Positions 33,368 through 46,723 of a stretch of 64,000 nucleotides of DNA are shown one piece after another (position 1 is the first letter of the stretch; every line of letters starts with the position of its first letter). A program made the position numbers and the translations under genes. The stretch spans positions 373,098,419 through 373,162,418 of the forward strand of contig CM077643.1 of assembly GCA_039707465.1 (NCBI GenBank). The letters run 5' to 3'. The stretch is from Rhabdophis nuchalis. Taxonomy: Eukaryota > Chordata > Lepidosauria > Squamata > Natricidae. The notes below the pieces were generated by a model, which saw nothing but the letters and a program-made list of their open reading frames with translations, had not been told where the DNA came from and did no database searches.

Positions 33368-34014
33368 GGGCGTGGTTATGGCCGGATGAGGGGGGGCGTG
33401 GTTATGGCCGGATGAGGTGAGGACGTTTTCTCCACCTCGTAGGGCTTCTTTTTACTAACAAATGTGGATTAAAGTGATTAAAACGCGCCGCTGAGAGCTG
33501 GAAATGTTTATAGATGTTTTGGAAGGTCGGTGTGACTTGTAAATTGCTTTTTCAAAGTGATCGGACAACTCGAACTGCTTGAATTTCAAAGTTTTGTTTC
33601 TCCGTGGAGCAGAGAGTTGGCGAGCGGCCGAGGTAAGGGGGGTTACCCTTTGTCTCTGGCAAAGATCATTTGCATGCCTTTTGTCTTGCTACAAGGCGGT
33701 AAATACAAGCTGAAGTTTAAGAAAGAAGGAAGTTGGTGATGGCATGTGGATTATAACTCCTTTGAACTTTCTAATTCTTTTAAAGTGGACTGTGTGAGCT
33801 GAATGTAGCGGACAAGCTTTTTCGATTACACTTAAAATGGAGGCTTAAAAGTTAAATAAACTGGGGAAGCTCCCCTAGGCTTTTTTTTTTTGGCTCTTTT
33901 GGTGCATTTTAAGCCGGCTTAGCCTTATCTGATTTGGAACACTGTTTGCCCTTATTCTTTATAAGAGACCCTCTTGGCAAAGAAGTATAAATATAAAGTC
34001 TGTTTTGAACTGAA

Positions 34015-35049
34015 ATGTCGACTCAACAGCCTTCAGAGCTGGAAAGGATCTTCGGAGCTTTGAATACAATTGGCGAAAAGTTAACCGGATTAACGGATCA
34101 TGTGGCTAATTTGACATTGGAAGTTCAAAAAGCTAAAGAACAGATAAGTGAATTGAATGTTAGTTTTGTAAAGCAAAACGCGGAGGTGAAATTTATTAAA
34201 GATGAAATTGAACAAATTCATGCACACGACGCACAAATTGATCGTAAGATGGAAGGAATTTTTTATAAAAACCAGCAGCAAGATAAGAGAATTAGTCTTT
34301 TGGAGGAAGAAGCTAGAAAATTCAATATTGTTATACGTAATATTCCAGAAAATAGACCGGACGATTTGAAGCAGAGGGTGCTAAAATGGTTGAATGATTT
34401 TGGATTTGAATATACAGCAGCAAATTTAGTAAGTGTTTTTAGAATTGGTTATAAGAGGCAAGGTGGAGCGGTTAGAAATGTTTTAGTAAGATTTGCAAAC
34501 CTTGGAGATAAACTAGAGGTTATGGCAAAAATAAGAGATCTGGAAGGTGTTCCTAAGTTTGAGGAGAAAGAGATTCAAGTTTTTCCGGATATTTCCAGGG
34601 AAGACAGAGCTTGGAGATATCATTTGAAACCAGTTACAAAGCTCTTGAGAGACAATGATATTAAGTACAATTGGAGGCCACTACAGCAACTTAAGTTTTT
34701 TTATAAAGGAAGGATGCATACTATTACTTCAGAAACAGATGTATTAAGATTAATTCGGGGGCTTGGGCTGATTGAGAAAGAGGAAGATTTGGTAGAAATT
34801 AAAGATTATATGCTTAAGACGGGTGGAGTACAAGAGGAATCCCCAATTTTGGAAGAAAGAGGTGCAACTGGCGGCCAGGATCCCAAGAGTTTAAAGAGAA
34901 AAGAAATTTCCCCGGCAGTCTCTGAGTATAAGAAAATTCGTGAAGATACTGAACGAACGCCAGACAAGATGGAGGATCTTAGTAAAAAGCAGGAAGCTGA
35001 GTCCGGGGTGAAGCCAGCCTTGTCTTCTTTTTTTGAAAGTGGAATTTAA
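34015..35049 (+). CDS. L1 ORF1p
   Basis: A 344-residue protein that would bind L1 RNA and act as chaperone during target-primed reverse transcription. Order of regions: coiled coil rich in Glu/Lys/Gln heptads (about 20-100), RRM-like domain (KFNIVIRNIPENRP at about 102, VLVRFANLGDK at about 156), C-terminal domain (FPDISREDRAWRYHLKPVTKLL at about 190-215, KFFYKGRMHTIT at about 224) and a charged tail. Length is in the usual ORF1p range. The start ATG follows several stops in frame and begins the conserved hydrophilic N terminus. It belongs to a different L1 lineage from the HAL1-like ORF1s in this window. Confidence 0.93.
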   Translation: MSTQQPSELERIFGALNTIGEKLTGLTDHVANLTLEVQKAKEQISELNVSFVKQNAEVKFIKDEIEQIHAHDAQIDRKMEGIFYKNQQQDKRISLLEEEARKFNIVIRNIPENRPDDLKQRVLKWLNDFGFEYTAANLVSVFRIGYKRQGGAVRNVLVRFANLGDKLEVMAKIRDLEGVPKFEEKEIQVFPDISREDRAWRYHLKPVTKLLRDNDIKYNWRPLQQLKFFYKGRMHTITSETDVLRLIRGLGLIEKEEDLVEIKDYMLKTGGVQEESPILEERGATGGQDPKSLKRKEISPAVSEYKKIREDTERTPDKMEDLSKKQEAESGVKPALSSFFESGI

Positions 35050-35316
35050 AGAACAGCCCGAAGAGGTGATCCGACCATCGGCACGTCCCACTCCCCCGCA
35101 CTCTTTATATAGAGGCGATATCTGATTGAGGATGTGGGGGATGAAGATTGCTTGTTATTTGTTGTGGTTGTTGTGTTTGATATTTGAGTTTTTTGTTTAT
35201 GTTGTTTGTTATATATTGTTTGTGGAGTTTTATGTTTTTGTATGTCTTTTTTGTTTGGTGTTTGGTGTGCACATAAAGGAAGAGGAGGGGTCAGGCTTAA
35301 AAAAGTTACCGCTTAA

Positions 35317-38300
35317 ATGCGGTTTATAAAAATAATGACATGGAACGTGAAAGGTACAGGCAATCATATAAAAAGGAAAAGATTGGAACTTAAATTTAAA
35401 AGGGATTCTCCAGATATATTATTTTTGCAGGAAACTCATCAAAAATCTGAGGATTTTAATAGAATGAATATTAAAGGTATGCAAATTTATGAAAAATCTT
35501 TTGGGACTTCCAAAGCTAGAGGAGTTGCGATATTGATATCAAATAGGGTACACTTCGAGAAAAAACAAGTAATTAGAGATGAGGAAGGCAGATATTTAAT
35601 AATTACAGGGAATATTAACGAGCAAAAAGTGACATTGGTTAATTTATATTTACCGAATGAAAAACAAAAGGGATTTTTGGATAAAATTACTAAGATTTTG
35701 GAAATAGAAAGTGAAGGGAAAGTAATTGTGGCGGGAGATTTCAACCTAATTAGGGATAAAATTGATAGTAATAATCCTACCCGCTTTAGACAAACAAATA
35801 AAGGGGAAATTTTAAATAATTGGATGTTTCAAAACAGTGTGGCAGATGTTTGGAGAGAGTTGAAAGGCCCTGAAAGGGTGTATACATTTTGTTCTAAGGT
35901 ACATAATACTTATTCAAGGATTGATTATATTTTTGTTTCTAAAGATTTGCTGAATAAAGTAGATAGAATAGATGTGGGAATTTTTAAGGATTCTGACCAT
36001 GCAGAAGTCATGATGGAAATAGATTTTAATTTTGAGAAAAAGGAAAGAGGTTGGAGATATGATGAAAAATTGTATAAAAGGGAGGAGGATAAAATATGGA
36101 TATTCAAAAAATGGAAGGAAAGTTGGGAATTGAATGATAATGAAGAGGTCAAATTTGAAATTGTTTGGGATACCATGAAAGCCATATTTAGAGGAGAAAG
36201 TATTAAATTGTCAAGCAGGAAATATAGAGAATACAAAGCAAAAATTGATCAGGATACAAGACAAATTAAGATATTGGAGAACCAATTCTCACTTACGAAA
36301 GATAAAAAATGTTTGGAGGAATTGACCTTATTAAAAACTAAATTGATAGAAGAAGATATTGAATTGGTTAAAAAAAATTTAAGATATTTGAATAGGGATT
36401 TTTTTGAATTTAGTAATAAAAATTCTAGGTTATTGGCAAAGACGGCGAAAAATAAAACTCAAAAGAGAGAAATTGGTTCTCTGATAGATGATAAAGGTAT
36501 AAGGTGTTATAAGAGATTGGAGAAATGTGAAGTAGCTAGGAATTTTTTTCAAAAATTATACTTAAAGAAATCAATTGATTTAGAAAAATTGAAGAATCAT
36601 CTTGGAAAATATGGTATGAAGATAGATCAAACATACAAAGACTTGATGGAAAGAGATATTACACAGGAGGAAATTAATGAAATAATACAAGAGTTAAAAT
36701 TAGGGAAGACCCCAGGAGAAGATGGATTACCTGCTGAATTTTATAAAGATTTCAAGGAACTAATAGTACCAAAACTACAAAAATTATTCAATGGAATTTT
36801 ACATGGTGGAGAAGTCCCGATGTCATGGAATAAGACAGTAATATCTATAATTCCTAAACCGGATAAAGATCTTGAGAGGATCGAGTCCTATCGACCTATT
36901 TCTTTAATCAACCAAGATGCTAAAATATTTACAGCTATTATAAGTAATAGATTAAATAGTTTTATAGATAAATATATAAGTTATAACCAAGTAGGGTTTG
37001 TTAAAGGTAGATATATGAGTGATATAATTAGAAGAGTATTGAATATTATAGATGTAGCAGAGAATAATGGAGATGAATTAGGTATAATATCGTTAGATAT
37101 TTTTAAAGCTTTTGATTCTGTACAATGGGATACTATAAAAGTAATTATCGAGGCATTAGGCTTTGGTAATAAATTTATACATGTTATTTCAAAACTGTAT
37201 CAAAAAAGCAGTGCAAAGGTAAAGGTGAATGGAATAATGACGGAAGAGATTAAATTGGAAGCAGGCACGAGACAAGGATGTCCCTTGTCTCCAACATTAT
37301 TTTTGTTAGTTATGGAAATTTTGATTAAATTGATAGAAGCAGATGAAGAGTTGGAAGGTTATAAGGGATATAAGATAAATTTGTATGCGGATGACACTTT
37401 GATTATTTTGAAAGATATAGAGAGAGATTTAAAGAGGATAAATAAACATTTGATAGAATTTGAAGAAATGACAGGTTTAAAGGTAAATTGGTCAAAATCT
37501 GAATTACTAATGAATAAAGATGGTAAGGAGTGGGAGAGTATGCAAGAACAATTTGGGATAAGAGCTAAGAATACATTGAAATACTTGGGGATAACACTTT
37601 CACTTAAAGTTAGAGATTTAAAAAAAATTAATTATGAGGTGATGCTGAAGGAAGTAGAAAAAAAGATAGATAAATATAAAGAGATAAAGTTGTCTTGGTT
37701 TGGTAGAATTGCAATGTGTAAAATGATGTTATTACCAAAGTTTAACTTTTTATTTGAGATGCTACCATTAAATTTGACAGAGAAAGATATAGAAGAATAT
37801 CAGAAGAAATTAGATAAATTTTGTAATGGTGGGAAAAGACCAAGATTAATGAAGAAATTGTGGTATCAAAATCAAAAAGAGGGTGGATTGGGAATTCCCA
37901 ATCTACTTAATTATTATCGGGCATATAATATTAGAACTGTGATAAAAATACTTAAAGGTGGAGATGGTCATTGGGGAGATCTGGAGTTAAAAGATATTAA
38001 GAGATTTGGGTCTATATGGTTTTTAGATAGAGCAAAAACAAAAAAGATAATTAATAGTTATTGGTTAAAAGGGTTGAGTAAAACTTGGAATAAATTTGTT
38101 AAAAAATTGATTCCGGATATAACGTTTTTGGGAAAGACAACTGAAAGTTGGCCGATTAAAACCAATATAAGTCGGAACAAAGTAATTGAAGATGAAAATA
38201 TAGGAAATATAGTAGATTGGTTAAGAGCCTTAGGAACTGAAAGTAGGAAGAAAAAAGTAATTCAAAAATTGGAATTAAATTGGTTTGAAAAAATACAGGT

Positions 38301-39102
38301 AGAAAAATGGAATATGAAAGTAAGGGGAATATGTAACATAGATAGAAGTAAAACTAAGTTTGAAAGTTTAGTATCTCAAATTATTAAAGATGAAACCGGG
38401 TTAAAAGGACTCGTCAGTAAGATATACAGGATTATAAACTTTGATGGAAATCCACAAATGGTAATGAAAAAGAATTGGGAGGAAGATCTAAAGATTAAAA
38501 TATTGGATTTGGATTGGAATGAGAATTGGAAGAGTCGGATTATGAGGACTTTATCTATAAGGATTAAAGAACATAATTTTAAGGTTGTTTGGAAATGGTA
38601 CTGGACCCCACTAAGATTATCACTGATAGATAAAAAAATGAATGATAAATGTTGGAGATGTAATACGGAATTGGGAACTTATGAGCATATGTGGTATAAA
38701 TGTGTGAAAATTAAAAAGTTTTGGCAGCAATTAGAAGGAACAATGTGTGAAATGATGAAAAGAATAATAATATTGAGACCAGAAACTATATTGTTATTGA
38801 TAATTAATGAACCAGAGTTAACAAAACACGAGAAAGAACTGATTAGAATTATGATTATAATGGGTAGAATTGTAATAGCAAGATATTGGAAAATAGAGGT
38901 AAATATTAAAATAGAAGAATGGTATTGTGAAATGTGGAAATTAGCCTTAAATGATAAAATGACGTGTGATATTAAATTTAGAGAGGGGGTTTATAAAAAT
39001 GATATCTTTTGGAAGACTTGGAAGCCATTTGTGGACTATGCACTTGGAACTTTGGACGTTTCGACGCCTGTACCGAGGGAACGTGGATTTTGGAGATCCT
39101 AA
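35317..39102 (+). CDS. L1 ORF2p (endonuclease and reverse transcriptase)
   Basis: An uninterrupted 1261-residue protein, the usual full length for L1 ORF2p. It nicks target DNA and reverse transcribes the L1 RNA. The N-terminal AP-like endonuclease shows Asn10, Glu39 (QETH), GDFN near 141-144 and the SDH motif near 226-228. The RT domain shows YRPISLINQDAK, GIISLDIFKAFDS, RQGCPLSPTLF and the catalytic YADD at 690-693. A cysteine-rich C-terminal motif C-x2-C-x7-H-x4-C starts at residue 1112 (CWRCNTELGTYEHMWYKC). All key residues that I can place are present. It could in principle also mobilise ORF1-only elements, although the 3' ends differ. Confidence 0.95.
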   Translation: MRFIKIMTWNVKGTGNHIKRKRLELKFKRDSPDILFLQETHQKSEDFNRMNIKGMQIYEKSFGTSKARGVAILISNRVHFEKKQVIRDEEGRYLIITGNINEQKVTLVNLYLPNEKQKGFLDKITKILEIESEGKVIVAGDFNLIRDKIDSNNPTRFRQTNKGEILNNWMFQNSVADVWRELKGPERVYTFCSKVHNTYSRIDYIFVSKDLLNKVDRIDVGIFKDSDHAEVMMEIDFNFEKKERGWRYDEKLYKREEDKIWIFKKWKESWELNDNEEVKFEIVWDTMKAIFRGESIKLSSRKYREYKAKIDQDTRQIKILENQFSLTKDKKCLEELTLLKTKLIEEDIELVKKNLRYLNRDFFEFSNKNSRLLAKTAKNKTQKREIGSLIDDKGIRCYKRLEKCEVARNFFQKLYLKKSIDLEKLKNHLGKYGMKIDQTYKDLMERDITQEEINEIIQELKLGKTPGEDGLPAEFYKDFKELIVPKLQKLFNGILHGGEVPMSWNKTVISIIPKPDKDLERIESYRPISLINQDAKIFTAIISNRLNSFIDKYISYNQVGFVKGRYMSDIIRRVLNIIDVAENNGDELGIISLDIFKAFDSVQWDTIKVIIEALGFGNKFIHVISKLYQKSSAKVKVNGIMTEEIKLEAGTRQGCPLSPTLFLLVMEILIKLIEADEELEGYKGYKINLYADDTLIILKDIERDLKRINKHLIEFEEMTGLKVNWSKSELLMNKDGKEWESMQEQFGIRAKNTLKYLGITLSLKVRDLKKINYEVMLKEVEKKIDKYKEIKLSWFGRIAMCKMMLLPKFNFLFEMLPLNLTEKDIEEYQKKLDKFCNGGKRPRLMKKLWYQNQKEGGLGIPNLLNYYRAYNIRTVIKILKGGDGHWGDLELKDIKRFGSIWFLDRAKTKKIINSYWLKGLSKTWNKFVKKLIPDITFLGKTTESWPIKTNISRNKVIEDENIGNIVDWLRALGTESRKKKVIQKLELNWFEKIQVEKWNMKVRGICNIDRSKTKFESLVSQIIKDETGLKGLVSKIYRIINFDGNPQMVMKKNWEEDLKIKILDLDWNENWKSRIMRTLSIRIKEHNFKVVWKWYWTPLRLSLIDKKMNDKCWRCNTELGTYEHMWYKCVKIKKFWQQLEGTMCEMMKRIIILRPETILLLIINEPELTKHEKELIRIMIIMGRIVIARYWKIEVNIKIEEWYCEMWKLALNDKMTCDIKFREGVYKNDIFWKTWKPFVDYALGTLDVSTPVPRERGFWRS

Positions 39103-39213
39103 AGATAATAGACGACACTTGAAACCAACTCTTCCTTTTGTTTTGTACAGCACTGGGTGATATATTGTAAAACAGTATAAAAATTTTAATTAAAAAAAAA
39201 AAAAAAAAAAAAA

Positions 39214-39226
39214 AAAGAGGCCATGG
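39214..39226. repeat. Right target-site duplication of the L1
   Basis: Copy of 33355-33367 following the poly(A) tail; the interrupted L2-like LINE resumes here. Confidence 0.9.
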
Positions 39227-42300
<3,074 letters not shown>

Positions 42301-43112
42301 GATGGCGGTTTGCCGCTGAGCTCTGCGCAGACCGCAGGGCTCATTGAGAGAGAGGGATGGTCCCCGGTCCTTTTCACCAGCTTTGAGGGCTGGGGTCCAG
42401 TAAGCACCCACCCTGGTGTCCCATCGCGGCCTAAATGGCCCCCCAGGGTGGGCGGATGGCGGAGAACGGGACGAACGGCTGGAAGGAGCCGGTCAGCTGG
42501 AGGTGCCAGGCGTTGGCCTAGTTGGTCGGGCGGTGCCGAAGATCGACGCGGAAACATGCGGAGCGCCGGAGCGCCGGTAAATGGAGCCGGAGGGTGGGCA
42601 GAAGGGCAGAAGGGCGTGTGGGCGTATGGGTGCTGGAGGCCTGGAAGCCTGGAAGCCTGGAGGCCTGGAGACCTAAGGCCGGGAGGAACATCTGGAGCGC
42701 CGGAGTGCACATGTGGGCGTATGGGCGCTGGAGGTCTGAAGGCCTGGAGACCTAAGGCCGGGAGGAACATCTGAAGCCCCAGAGCTCCAAAGGCAGGCCA
42801 GAGGGGCGTGTGGGCGCTGGAGGCCAGGAGACCAAGGCTGGGAAGAACTATGAGGAGCCGAGAGCCAAGAGGAGCGCTGGAGGCCGGAGAGCCTCAGACA
42901 CTAGATACCGAGGCCGGAAAGACCTGCGTGCAGCGCTATAGGAGTTGGAGGCCGAGAGGCTGGAGGAGCCAAGAAGAGCAAAACGCTGGAGTGAAGCATT
43001 GGAGGCCGGAGACTAAAAGAACTGAGTGGGCGCTGGAGGCCAGGTAGGCCGGGAAGTGGAGCGCTGGAGGTTAGGCCGCCTAATAAGAACTGGGCTGAGG
43101 CCTGAGACTGAA
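42301..43112. repeat. GC-rich degenerate tandem repeat region
   Basis: About 800 bases rich in GGAGGCC, GGCGCTGGAGG, GTGTGGGCGTATGGG and CTAAGGCCGGGAGGAACATCT modules; the last recurs exactly at about 42673 and 42751. It ends at 43112 where L2-like ORF2 sequence starts, so it could be the 5' UTR of an internally deleted LINE. Long open frames on both strands are products of the repeat. Confidence 0.55.
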
Positions 43113-44011
43113 CACTGCAGTGGCTGTGGTTTCCGGCACCCCGGTTCAGCCAGATTACTCCAACTCTGGCCATTGGGGGCGAAACCCGTGGAGAGGGCGC
43201 GCAATTTGGGTGTCCTCCTGGATTCCCAGCTATCCATGGAGGACCATGTGGCGGCCATGGCCAGGGGGGCGTTTCATCAGGTTCGCCTGATGCGCCAATT
43301 GCGCCCCTTACTGGACCAGGCTGCCCTTCACACAGTCACTCAGGCCCTCGTGACATCCCGACTCGACTACTGTAATGCTCTCTACATGGGGCTTCCCTTG
43401 AGGTGCACTCGAAAGCTACAGTTAGTGCAGAATGCAGCCGCGCAGGTGATTACGGGAGCTTCTAGATGCTCCCATATAACACCGATCCTGCGCGAGCTGC
43501 ACTGGCTTCCTGTAGTCTTTCAGGTGCGCTTCAAGGTTTTGACGACCATCTTCAAAGCGCTCCGGGACCTAGTTACATACGAGACCGTCTCCTGCCCCAT
43601 ACATCCCTCAGACCGATACGCTCCCACAGAGAGGGCCTTCTCAGGGTGCCGTTGGCCAGACAATGCTGACTGGTGACACCCAGGGGAAGGGCCGTCTCTG
43701 TGGCGGGCCCTGCCCTGTGGAACGACCTACCCCTGAACTTCGTACCATTACTGACCTCCGCCTCTTCCACCAGTGTTTGAAAACACATTTATTTCACCAA
43801 GCCGGCCTTTCATAGCCTCCACTGTGGACTAGTATAGATAGTTTTTTAAAAGGGGGGTTTTAATTGGTTTTAGCGCAGGATTCCATATTTAATAGATTTT
43901 TAAATTTTTGTATTTTTGTATTGTTGTATATTGTTTTAATTTTCCTGTGCGCTGCCCTGGGTCCGTTCGGAGAAGGGCGGGATATAAATTGAATAAATAA
44001 ATAAATAAATG
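43113..44011 (+). mobile_element. L2-like LINE 3' part (divergent subfamily)
   Basis: Post-RT coding region in plus frames 43026-43676 (SRLDYCNALYMGLPLRCTRKL, ILRELHWLPVVFQVRFK) with a frameshift near 43560, then 3' UTR with GCGCTGCCCTGGGTCCGTTCG and an (AAAT)n tail at about 43993-44011. The tail and 3' UTR differ from the (TAA)n subfamily and match the insertion beside the gene B promoter. Confidence 0.83.
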
Positions 44012-44459
44012 TTAATGCCTGAAGGAATGTTGGTATTCCGGGATGGTGGTAGAGTTAGAGTTAAAACAGTAGGAGAGGCGGAGGCCTTACTTAAAAAGCA
44101 TTCCTTAATCTTGGAAGATGAAGAAGAGGGGATGGGAGGGACCATGGCCCCGGCAATTGGCGGGAAAGAGGAAGAAGTAACAATAGCAAGGAGACTCAGA
44201 TCACAAAAATGAGTTTATTTTGAAACTATTATTGTAATTCCTGAAAACGGATGTTAATACGAAACATACGATTGAATGTATGAAGTTTATGACATGATAC
44301 ATATGTATCTCTTGCCACCATTTACTTAACTGTATTTTATATGAAGCCTCGGGAGCAGTCACCACCCCTGGCATGGAAGTCCTAAAATGTTAACAAAATA
44401 CCCTATATACCCCTTTTCCTTTTATATTGTAAAACCAATAAACATTGTTTTAAAAAAAA
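44012..44459 (+). mobile_element. HAL1-like element, 3' end of ORF1 and 3' UTR
   Basis: ORF1 C-terminal part (frame 44009-44212: PEGMLVFRDGGRVRVKTV, ending RRLRSQK) is followed by about 235 bases of 3' UTR, TAAAACCAATAAACATTG and an A tail at 44451-44458. As in the complete copy, there is no ORF2. Confidence 0.85.
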
Positions 44460-44550
44460 GACTTTCCCCCCTTCGCTAATGTGGCATGGGCGTGGCCAGC
44501 ATGTGAGGCATCCAGCCCATGGGTCAAGAATTTGACAGCCTTGATCTACA
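44460..44550. mobile_element. hAT-like fragment
   Basis: CTTCGCTAATGTGGCATGGGCGTGGCCAGCATGTGA and CAAGAATTTGACAGCCTTG resemble the right half of the MITE at 49289-49412. Left end missing. Confidence 0.45.
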
Positions 44551-44805
44551 GGATTCCTGGCTTACTTGCTCTCTGTGGATACCTTTGGCTCATTTGTAGC
44601 TTATGGTCGCAATTGTCAGTTTCAGATAAGGCAATTGCGTTTTCTCTCATGTGAAAAGCTCTGAGCAGATCCTCAATTTCTGCTATGGGCCACTCACCAT
44701 AGAGGAATATTCCTATGATTGATCCAACAATGGTCCATTAAGTCAATAATCTATCCTCAACACTATGCAAGATCCATGCAAGGGATTAAGTACTCGCTTT
44801 TAGTA

Positions 44806-45590
44806 TAGAATAGATTGAGTTGGAAGGAAACCTGGAGGTCTTTAGTCCACCTCCCTATTTAGGCAGGGAACCCTATACCATTTCAGACAAATGGTTGTCC
44901 CATCTCTTCTTAACAACTTGTATTGTTGAAAAAGTTATAACTTCTGGAGGCAATTTGTTCCACCAAGTAATTATTCTGTCAGGACATTTCTCCTTAGTCC
45001 TAGGCTGCTTCTCTCCTTGATTAGTTTCCATCTACCATTTGTCGTCCTGCCTACAGGTGCTGTGGAGAATAGTTTGACTCCCTCTTCTTTGTGGCAACCT
45101 CTGAGATACTGGAACACTGCTATCATGTCACCCATAGTCCTTCTATTCATTAATCTAAACATAACCAATTGCAGCAACCTTTCTTTATAAATTTTAGCCC
45201 CCAGTGCCTTAATCATCTTTGTTGCTCTTCTCTGCACTTTTTCCGGAGTCTCAACATCTTTTTTACATTGTGGCAACCAAAACTGGATGCAGCATTTCAA
45301 GCGTGGTCTTATCAAGGCATTATTAACTGGTATTAACACTTCACTTGATCTTGATTCTATTCCTCTGTTAATGCAAGCTAGAACTGTGTTGGCTTTTTTG
45401 GCAGCTGCAGCATAAATATGCTGACTCATACTTACATGATTGTTCTCTAGGGCTCCAAGATCCCTCTCATGGCTCCTACTATTGAGCCAGGTACCACCTA
45501 TTCGAAACTTGTGCATTTGGTCTTTGTTGCCTAAATGTATAATCTTACTATTTTTAGTGGATCTGTCTTCAGCTTGATATTTTTTTACTG
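44806..45590 (-). mobile_element. CR1 LINE 3' fragment
   Basis: Minus-strand CR1 from about the FADD-distal region to the 3' UTR; frame 44971-45516 carries FRIGGTWLNSRSHERDLGAL and ANTVLACINRGIESRS. The family 3' signature GTTGGAAGGAAACCTGGAGGTC is at about 44819 (plus strand). Confidence 0.85.
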
Positions 45591-45627
45591 GAAGACTGAT
45601 TCCAAAGCAATTACTAATGCTTTAAAG

Positions 45628-46715
45628 CAGGGGTCCCCAACCCCCGGGCCGCGGACCGGTGCCGGTCCATGGCTGGATGGGAGACGGGCCGCAAGGCTAG
45701 AGAGGAGGAGGGAGGGAGGAGGGGGCTGCCCCCTGAGCAGAGCGCGCAGGAGAACGCAGGCGCGGCTGTTCGCACCATTGGAGTGTGACTCTTCCTCCAC
45801 CCTCGGCGACGGAGGGACTCTTGGACGCCGTCGGACCGGCCACCGATTCCCTCCCCTGCTGGCATGCCGGCCACTCGTTTTCAACCAGGGACTGCGGAGG
45901 CTCTGCGTGCTGGGGTGGGAACTGGCGGGTTGCTCCGGCGGCGCAAGGAGTCCCTCCGTCGACGAGGGTGGAGGAAGAGCCCCCACCATCCTCCTGCGTT
46001 CTCCCGCGCGCTCTTCCCAATGGGCTGCCCCCCCTCCCTCCTCCTCCTCTCCAGCCCGGCTCCTATCCAGCCACGGAGCCTGACCGAGCGAACGAGCGAC
46101 CAAGCCTGGCAGGCGGGATGAGGAGGCTGGGGGCGGGGAGACGGGACGTCGATGACGACGACAGACACACATAGAGAGACAGAGGGAGGGAGGGAGAGAA
46201 AGATAGACAGAGACACAGAAGGAGTGATTGAATGAATGAATGCAAGACAGACAGACACACACACACACACACAGAGTGACAGAAATGGGCGGATGAAGGA
46301 GAGACACAGAGAAAGAGAGAAAGAAAGAAAAAAGTGGGAGAGAGAAAGACAGAGAGAAAGAGACAGAAAGGAAAGAAAGAGACAGGAAAAGATACAGAAA
46401 GAGGGAAAGAGAAAAAGAAAGAGAAAGAAATAGAGAGAAAGGGAAAGAGAGAAAGAAAGAAATAGCGAGAGAGAGAAAGAGAGACAGAGACAAAGAAAGA
46501 GAAAGAAAGAGAGACAGAGAAAGAAAGAAAGAACTTATGACCACAGTTGAGGCCAAAAGTTTGGTTGCTAACCAAGATCATTGTTAAGTGAGTTTCACAT
46601 TTTCAAAGTTGGCCACGCCCACCCAGTCACATGACTGCTGAGCCCCTCAGCCGGTCCGCAGAATTTTCTTTAAAATGAAACCGGTCCCTGGTGAAAAAAA
46701 GGTTGGGGACCCCTG
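45628..46715. mobile_element. Non-autonomous hAT element, 1.09 kb, with palindromic 8-bp TSD
   Basis: Terminal inverted repeats CAGGGGTCCCCAACC and GGTTGGGGACCCCTG are perfect over 15 bases. They are flanked by identical 8-bp target duplications ctttaaag (45620-45627 and 46716-46723). Subterminal GGACCGGT and ACCGGTCC motifs are mirrored at both ends. No transposase is encoded; the inside holds GC-rich sequence (45690-46140), a purine-rich tract and an internal module shared with the element at 60711-61176. Confidence 0.93.
46150..46535. repeat. Purine-rich (GA/GAAA)n tract
   Basis: About 385 bases almost wholly of G and A on the plus strand, with a short (CA)n at 46256-46273. Phe/Ser/Leu-rich open frames on the minus strand are low-complexity artefacts. 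Confidence 0.95.
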
Positions 46716-46723
46716 CTTTAAAG

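Larger units (their letters stand above)
33368..39213 (+). mobile_element. Full-length L1 retrotransposon with open ORF1 and ORF2
   Basis: An L1 of about 5.85 kb with target-site duplication, 5' UTR (33368-34014), ORF1, a 267-base spacer, ORF2, a short 3' UTR of about 90 bases and a poly(A) tail (about 39192-39213). The 5' UTR starts with two copies of GCGTGGTTATGGCCGGATGA, about 25 bases apart. Both ORFs are unbroken, which together with the clean tail and duplication indicates a recent insertion. Its strand is opposite to the defensin genes. Confidence 0.95.

Noticed and set aside
45585..46581. Frames of 172-323 residues rich in Ser, Phe and Leu
   Set aside because: They run through the purine/pyrimidine tract and GC-rich body of a hAT element, in overlapping frames on the same strand.
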